Source of the DNA: an uncultured bacterium
GTDB taxonomy: Bacteria > Bacillota > Clostridia > Oscillospirales > Acutalibacteraceae
Direction of reading: 5' to 3'
Length of the DNA: 9,843 nucleotides
Assembly (NCBI GenBank): GCA_934875675.1
Contig: CAKXIK010000073.1
Span: forward strand, 1 to 9,843
Both the position numbers and the translations under genes were made by a program. Shown here piece by piece: positions 5,984 through 9,843 of the stretch (positions are counted from its first letter, which is position 1; every line of letters starts with the position of its first letter). The notes beneath the pieces were generated by a model. That model ran no database searches, was not told where the DNA came from, and saw only the letters and a program-made list of their open reading frames with translations.

Positions 5984-8605
5984 TTATTTTGTTTCCTGAC
6001 GGCCGTAGTAAGCGTTAAGATACATCTGTTTGATTTCCTTCATCAGCGGATAGTGCGGGTTAGCGCCGGTGCACTGATCGTCGAACGCCTGCTCCACCAT
6101 TGCGTCAAGAGTGGAAAGGAACTTTTCTTCGTCCACACCGTAATCACGGATGGTCTTTTTAATGCCGACGCGCTCTTTCAGCTCATCGATTGCAGTAATC
6201 AGGTTTTCAAGTTTTTCGCTGTCATTCTTACCTTTGATCTTCAAGGCATCGGCAACTTCGGCATAACGGGCGAGCGTGTGGGGGTGATCATACTGCGGGA
6301 AGGTACCCATCTTTGCAGGGCATTCATCTGCATTAAAGCGCAGTACTTCGTCAATCAGCAGCGCGTTGGCAACACCATGCGGCAGATGATGGAAGGCACC
6401 CAGCTTATGAGCCATCGAATGGCAAACGCCCAGGAATGCATTTGCAAAAGCCATACCGGCCATGGTTGCGGCATTGCCCATCTTTTCGCGGGCAACCGGA
6501 TCGTGGGGGCCGTCGTCATAGGCACGGGGCAGATATTCAAAGATCATCTGCAGGGAACGAATGGCGAGACCGTCGGTGTAATCTGTGGCAAGCATCGAAG
6601 CATAAGCTTCCAACGCATGCGTCACCGCATCAATACCAGAAGCGGAGGTCAGTCCCTTTGGTGCGTTCATCATCATATCGGCATCCACGATTGCCATGTT
6701 CGGCATCAGCTCGTAATCAGCCAGCGGGTATTTTACGCCCGAACGCTCGTCGGTAATAACGGCAAACGGAGTAACCTCGGAACCGGTACCGGCAGAGGTC
6801 GGAACGGCAATAAAGTAAGCCTTTTCGCCCATCTTGGGGAAGGTGTAAACTCTCTTGCGGATATCCATAAAGCGCATGGCCATATCCATAAAGTCGGCTT
6901 CGGGATGCTCATACATCACCCACATAATCTTACCGGCATCCATCGCAGAGCCGCCGCCCAAAGCGATAATCACATCAGGCTGGAACGCGTTCATGGCAGC
7001 CGCGCCTTCTTTTGCGCAAGCCAGGGTCGGATCGGGAGCAACGTTGAAGAAGGTGGTGTGCGTAATTCCCATCTCGTCAAGCTTATCGGTGATAGTTTTG
7101 GTGTATCCGTTCTGATACAGGAACGTATCGGTAACAATGAAGGCCTTCTTTTTGCCCATCACGGTTTTGAGCTCATCCAGAGCAACCGGCAGGCAGCCTT
7201 TCTTGAGATATACTTTCTGCGGAGCGCGGAACCAGAGCATATTTTCTCTCCTCTCGGCAACGGTCTTGATGTTAAGCAGATGCTTGACGCCAACGTTTTC
7301 GGAAACCGAGTTGCCGCCCCAGGAGCCGCAGCCCAGTGTCAGAGACGGGGTCATGTTAAAGTTGTAAAGGTCGCCCAGGCCACCGTGGGAAGAAGGAGAA
7401 TTAACCACAATGCGGCAGGTCTTCATGCGTGCGGAGAACTCATCAAGCTTTGCTTTTTCGGTGCCGATATTCAGATAAATTGAAGAGGTGTGACCATAGC
7501 CGCCGTCTGCAACCAGATGCTCTGCCTTGCTTACAGCGTCTTCAAAATCTTTTGCACGGTACATCGCGAGCAACGGAGAAAGCTTCTCATGTGCAAACTC
7601 TTCAGAAACATCAACGCTTTCCACTTCACCGATCAGGATCTTGGTGCTTTCGGGAACGGTCAATCCGGCAAGCTCTGCGATTTTATAAGGATACTGGCCA
7701 ACAATCTTAGCATTGACAGAACCGTTGATTAAAATAACCTTGCGGATCTTGTCCAGTTCGTCTTTGTTGAGGAAATAACAGCCGCGTTTCTGGAATTCTT
7801 TCTTAGCAGCGGCATAAACGCCGTCCAAAACGATGACAGACTGCTCAGAAGCACAGATCATGCCATTATCAAAGGTTTTAGAATGAATAATGGAGTTGAC
7901 AGCCAACAAAATATCGGCGGTATCGTCAATGATGGCAGGAGTGTTACCGGGGCCAACACCGAGTGCCGGTTTGCCGGAGGAGTAAGCAGCTTTCACCATG
8001 CCCGGTCCGCCGGTTGCAAGGATGATGTCGGCTTCGCGCATGACAAGGTTGGTCATTTCAAGAGAGGGAACATCAATCCAGCTGATGATGCCTTCCGGAG
8101 CGCCGGCGGCAACTGCAGCTTCCAGTACAATTTTTGCAGCGGCAATGGTGCAGCCCTTTGCACGGGGATGAGGGCTGATGATGATACCGTTGCGGGTTTT
8201 CAGTGCAAGCAGTGTCTTAAAAATTGCAGTGGAGGTCGGGTTGGTGGTTGGAATAACCGCTGCGACTACACCCAGCGGTTCCGCAATCTTTTTGGTGCCG
8301 TAAACGGTATTTTCTTCAATGACACCGCAGGTTTTGGTATCCTTGTAAGCGTTGTAAATATATTCGGAAGCAAAATGATTCTTAATGACCTTATCTTCCA
8401 CGATGCCCATACCGGTTTCTTCCACCGCCATTTTTGCCAGCGGGATGCGGGCTTTGTTGGCAGCAACCGCAGCGGCGTGAAAAATTTTGTCAACCTGTTC
8501 CTGTGTATAGGTAGCATAAACCTTTTGCGCTTCATGCAGCCGTGCAAGTGCGCCTTCCAGCGTTTCCACGCTGTCTACAATGGCATACGTCTTTTCGTTT
8601 GTCAT
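5984..8605 (-). CDS. adhE: Bifunctional acetaldehyde-CoA/alcohol dehydrogenase AdhE
   Basis: An 873-aa cytoplasmic fermentation enzyme, the usual full length, that converts acetyl-CoA to acetaldehyde and then to ethanol, consuming two NADH. Residues about 1-440 are the CoA-acylating aldehyde dehydrogenase, with the catalytic cysteine C251 in NGMICASEQS and the GVGPGNTP loop at 217-223. Residues about 455-870 are the iron-dependent alcohol dehydrogenase, with ALGGGSAMDAGK (548-559) for the nucleotide and the iron ligands D659, H663, H729 and H743 in SGIDAVTH, CHSMAH and HHLPHG. All key residues of both halves are present, so it should be active and may form the family's spirosome filaments. 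The start ATG has AAGGAG 10 nt upstream. The promoter region carries two Rex-like operators, fitting the known control of clostridial adhE by the NADH/NAD+ sensor Rex. A stem-loop and a kinase-fold gene follow. Confidence 0.98.
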   Translation of the reverse strand: MTNEKTYAIVDSVETLEGALARLHEAQKVYATYTQEQVDKIFHAAAVAANKARIPLAKMAVEETGMGIVEDKVIKNHFASEYIYNAYKDTKTCGVIEENTVYGTKKIAEPLGVVAAVIPTTNPTSTAIFKTLLALKTRNGIIISPHPRAKGCTIAAAKIVLEAAVAAGAPEGIISWIDVPSLEMTNLVMREADIILATGGPGMVKAAYSSGKPALGVGPGNTPAIIDDTADILLAVNSIIHSKTFDNGMICASEQSVIVLDGVYAAAKKEFQKRGCYFLNKDELDKIRKVILINGSVNAKIVGQYPYKIAELAGLTVPESTKILIGEVESVDVSEEFAHEKLSPLLAMYRAKDFEDAVSKAEHLVADGGYGHTSSIYLNIGTEKAKLDEFSARMKTCRIVVNSPSSHGGLGDLYNFNMTPSLTLGCGSWGGNSVSENVGVKHLLNIKTVAERRENMLWFRAPQKVYLKKGCLPVALDELKTVMGKKKAFIVTDTFLYQNGYTKTITDKLDEMGITHTTFFNVAPDPTLACAKEGAAAMNAFQPDVIIALGGGSAMDAGKIMWVMYEHPEADFMDMAMRFMDIRKRVYTFPKMGEKAYFIAVPTSAGTGSEVTPFAVITDERSGVKYPLADYELMPNMAIVDADMMMNAPKGLTSASGIDAVTHALEAYASMLATDYTDGLAIRSLQMIFEYLPRAYDDGPHDPVAREKMGNAATMAGMAFANAFLGVCHSMAHKLGAFHHLPHGVANALLIDEVLRFNADECPAKMGTFPQYDHPHTLARYAEVADALKIKGKNDSEKLENLITAIDELKERVGIKKTIRDYGVDEEKFLSTLDAMVEQAFDDQCTGANPHYPLMKEIKQMYLNAYYGRQETK

Positions 8606-8669
8606 AGTCAGCTTACTCCTTCATCATTTCATTTTTTGTTGCCGATTGTTTTCCAAAAGGCAAAGCTTC

Positions 8670-8737
8670 AAGATTTAAAACACATTTTAAGCCAAGCGAT
8701 TCAAAAGATAGTATGCCCAGAATGTGTCTCAAATCTT
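8670..8737 (-). promoter_or_regulatory. Long stem-loop in adhE mRNA leader
   Basis: On the minus strand AAGATTTGAGACACATT (8737-8721) pairs with AATGTGTTTTAAATCTT (8686-8670) over 17 bp around a 34-nt loop. Two of the pairs are G-U, so the helix is complete only in RNA made from the minus strand, the adhE direction. If transcription starts at the proximal promoter, the stem lies about 15 nt from the mRNA 5' end and about 50 nt before the ribosome binding site. It may stabilise the transcript or control its processing. Confidence 0.5.
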
Positions 8738-8768
8738 TGTTAATTATTTAACGTTAATATTTTAACAT
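8737..8768. promoter_or_regulatory. Two overlapping Rex-like operators upstream of adhE
   Basis: Site 1 (8737-8754), TTGTTAATTATTTAACGT, matches the Rex consensus TTGTTAA-N4-TTAACAA except at its last two bases. Site 2 (8751-8768), ACGTTAATATTTTAACAT, keeps the GTTAA-N4-TTAAC core with three mismatches in the outer bases. They share the four bases ACGT, so their centres are 14 bp apart. Site 2 covers the proximal -10, a position suited to repression when NADH is low. The consensus is recalled from published Rex work; the match is seen here. Confidence 0.7.
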
Positions 8769-8788
8769 ACTTATAGTGAAAGTGAAAA
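8759..8788 (-). promoter_or_regulatory. Proximal adhE promoter, predicted
   Basis: On the minus strand TTTTCA (8788-8783), an 18-nt spacer and TAAAAT (8764-8759), with TG one base before the -10 (TGTTAAAAT, an extended -10). The start would be near 8752, giving a leader of about 147 nt. Its -10 lies inside Rex-like site 2, which supports its use as the regulated promoter. The -35 is only a partial match. Confidence 0.5.
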
Positions 8789-8902
8789 TATATTTTATCA
8801 TATAGATATATATAATTTTATACATATAAAATCGCAAAATGATAAAGAAAAATTAAATATAGATAGTAAAACGAAGGTAAATTGACGATGAAAACTATAA
8901 TA

Positions 8903-8931
8903 AGTATATATATGTTAAAAACATTTGTCAA
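8903..8931 (-). promoter_or_regulatory. Distal promoter upstream of adhE, near consensus
   Basis: The minus strand has a perfect TTGACA (8931-8926), a 17-nt spacer and TATACT (8908-8903), the best sigma-A match in the window. It lies just beyond the ytaF stop and points at adhE. The start would be near 8896, giving a leader of about 290 nt that crosses the Rex-like sites and the stem-loop. It could instead drive an unrecognised short RNA. AT-rich DNA raises the odds of chance matches, but the perfect -35 with exact spacing is hard to dismiss. Confidence 0.5.
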
Positions 8932-8986
8932 TGATGCTACAATAAAGATGGTTAAAAATTGTAAAAATCGAAAAATAATTATTTTT

Positions 8987-9604
8987 TTAGAAAAACCATT
9001 CTACCAACCCGAGCACAATTAACAACACCCCGGAAAGAAAAGGGGCGAATTTGCCCAGCAGCTTGCCAAGAAAACGGTTGCCAAGCAGAAATCCGATCGA
9101 GAGAAATGCAAAACTGGAAACAAAGTTCAGTAAGGCAACGGGGATGATTGGTATTCCTGAAACTCCTGCAATTAACCCGGTGCCAAGATTATTGAGAGTT
9201 AATCCAAGTCCCACAGCAAAGGCTTCCTTGATGTCAATGAAACCAGAGACATCCTTGTCGGACTGTGCGGCGTAATCAATCATCTCGTCGGCGTCTTTTA
9301 GCGCAACGCTATGCACCGTTTGATTTTGGTGCAGAAAGTGCAGGATGCTCTGAACCAAAAAGAATAAACCGAGCAGCATCATAATTCCGGCGCCGATTTT
9401 GCCGGCAAGAGAAACAGGTAATACAGAAATTAACAATTTTCCGGCATACATGGAAACAAGGGTTCCGATCGTAGTGAAAAAAGCGATTAACAGGTTAGAA
9501 AAAATCTGCATTTTGATTTTTGAAATGCCATAAGCGATTCCAATCACAATATTGTCTAAATTGGCGGAGATAACAAACAAAAGGACGCTGCATAAATGCG
9601 TCAT
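8987..9604 (-). CDS. ytaF: Sporulation membrane protein YtaF
   Basis: A 205-aa integral membrane protein of the YtaF family, related to MntP/LysE-type small transporters. About six hydrophobic segments are visible (roughly 4-26, 35-62, 67-92, 126-149, 153-176 and 184-204), with a polar loop around 93-125. Two related motifs, ANLDNIVIGIAYG (14-26) and LTLNNLGTGLIAG (135-147), mark the internal duplication typical of this superfamily. I chose the ATG at 9604 because AAAGGAG (9618-9612) lies 7 nt before it and a promoter lies between it and the next upstream ATG at 9685, which would add 27 polar residues. The family name comes from Bacillus sporulation; transport activity is not proven as far as I know. 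It appears to be a single-gene unit. Its presence suggests a spore former. Confidence 0.85.
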   Translation of the reverse strand: MTHLCSVLLFVISANLDNIVIGIAYGISKIKMQIFSNLLIAFFTTIGTLVSMYAGKLLISVLPVSLAGKIGAGIMMLLGLFFLVQSILHFLHQNQTVHSVALKDADEMIDYAAQSDKDVSGFIDIKEAFAVGLGLTLNNLGTGLIAGVSGIPIIPVALLNFVSSFAFLSIGFLLGNRFLGKLLGKFAPFLSGVLLIVLGLVEWFF

Positions 9605-9611
9605 GAAAACA

Positions 9612-9618
9612 CTCCTTT
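9612..9618 (-). promoter_or_regulatory. Ribosome binding site deciding the ytaF start
   Basis: AAAGGAG on the minus strand, 7 nt before the ATG at 9604. No comparable site precedes the longer in-frame ATG at 9685. Confidence 0.8.
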
Positions 9619-9634
9619 GCAACAAAGCTCCCTT

Positions 9635-9664
9635 ATCATATGTTTTGTATGCAAAAGGTGTGAA
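9635..9664 (-). promoter_or_regulatory. Predicted ytaF promoter
   Basis: On the minus strand TTCACA (9664-9659), an 18-nt spacer and TATGAT (9640-9635), each one base from consensus. Transcription would begin near 9628, about 24 nt before the chosen ytaF ATG. This placement excludes the longer start at 9685 on this transcript. Confidence 0.6.
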
Positions 9665-9795
9665 ATTTCGGTTTCTGTCGATCATACAGTTCCTGCAATT
9701 TAAAACGGTTTATCCGGGCTGATGATCAATTTTGCATGGTTGTGGAACAAACGCGCCTTTTATTCTGCATTGTATGTGTTAAAATGATGTGACCC

Positions 9796-9815
9796 AAAAA
9801 GAGAGGAAGCCTCCC
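9796..9815 (-). terminator. Possible terminator of a minus-strand gene beyond the right edge
   Basis: The minus strand reads GGGAGG-CTT-CCTCTC then TTTTT: a 6-bp stem with one G-U pair, a 3-nt loop and five Ts. It would end a transcript entering from the right. No coding end is visible in the last 28 bases, so the gene it serves cannot be named. The remaining stretch to 9665 holds nothing else I can support. Confidence 0.4.
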
Positions 9816-9843
9816 GCGAGATATGGTATAATGAGTTCACCAC

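Larger units (their letters stand above)
8606..8986. other. AT-rich intergenic control region of adhE
   Basis: A 381-bp gap without a convincing gene, far richer in A and T than the flanking genes, particularly between about 8690 and 8986. From right to left it holds a consensus-like minus-strand promoter (8931-8903), AT-rich palindromes (ATTTTATA-CA-TATAAAAT at 8815-8832 and AAAATATATTTT at 8785-8796), a second promoter overlapped by two Rex-like sites (8788-8737), a leader hairpin (8737-8670), and the adhE ribosome binding site AAGGAG (8621-8616). Confidence 0.7.

Noticed and set aside
5975..7483. Open plus-strand frame of 502 codons opposite adhE
   Set aside because: It lies antisense to a complete, motif-perfect adhE; composition is rich in His, Cys and Gly with no recognisable domain, as expected for a mirror frame of a biased gene.
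8882..8910. Plus-strand promoter-like TTGACG-N17-TATATA
   Set aside because: Points into the antisense of ytaF with no gene to drive; AT-rich DNA makes such matches likely.
8971..8986. Palindrome AAAAATAATTATTTTT just after the ytaF stop as a terminator
   Set aside because: Contains no G or C and has no loop, so the RNA hairpin would be too weak; how ytaF transcription ends is not clear from sequence.
8888..9022. Plus-strand frame of 44 codons with GAAGG 10 nt upstream
   Set aside because: Lies mostly in very AT-rich spacer and runs into the antisense of ytaF; Lys/Ile/Asn-rich composition and no recognisable similarity suggest chance.
9605..9685. Longer ytaF start at 9685
   Set aside because: No ribosome binding site, a charged N-terminal extension atypical for the family, and the predicted promoter lies inside it.
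1..9843. Mobile elements, CRISPR arrays, tRNA or rRNA genes
   Set aside because: No transposase, regularly spaced repeats, or tRNA/rRNA-like sequence was recognised on either strand by reading.

Overview
The window looks like chromosome from an anaerobic, fermentative, spore-forming member of the Clostridia, probably Oscillospiraceae/Ruminococcaceae-like. The reasons are a group B-type [FeFe] hydrogenase, a HydS-type PAS-linked [FeFe] hydrogenase, a clostridial-style bifunctional AdhE, a YtaF-type sporulation membrane protein, AAGGAG-type ribosome binding sites and sigma-A-like promoters. The genus is not determinable from the sequence alone. Every supported gene lies on the minus strand, so transcription runs from right to left.

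Right part (9843 to 8606): a weak minus-strand terminator at the edge, then ytaF with its own promoter, then a very AT-rich gap of 381 bp. The gap carries a consensus-like distal promoter, a proximal promoter overlapped by two Rex-like operators in tandem, and a 17-bp stem in the adhE leader RNA.

Middle (8605 to 4990): adhE (873 aa, acetyl-CoA to ethanol). A strong stem-loop without a U-tract separates it from a small aminoglycoside-phosphotransferase/choline-kinase-fold gene of unknown substrate. That gene ends in a U-tract terminator whose stem has two competing pairings.

Left part (4989 to 1): a tight five-gene cluster with a predicted promoter and a leader with competing hairpins. In order of transcription it encodes two tandem small thioredoxin-like [2Fe-2S] ferredoxins, a HydS-like hydrogenase (ferredoxin domain, H-domain, extra Fe-S domain, PAS, coiled coil), a SpoIIE/PP2C phosphatase with an unassigned C-terminal domain, and a group B-type [FeFe] hydrogenase that runs off the left edge.

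The genes fit one theme, the disposal and sensing of reducing equivalents. AdhE oxidises NADH to make ethanol and appears to be under Rex (NADH/NAD+) control. The hydrogenase handles protons/H2. HydS plus the phosphatase look like a hydrogen- or redox-responsive signalling pair whose target is not visible here. The most interesting candidates are this HydS-phosphatase-hydrogenase module and the RNA structures around adhE and the hydrogenase operon. No transposon, CRISPR array, tRNA or rRNA was seen.
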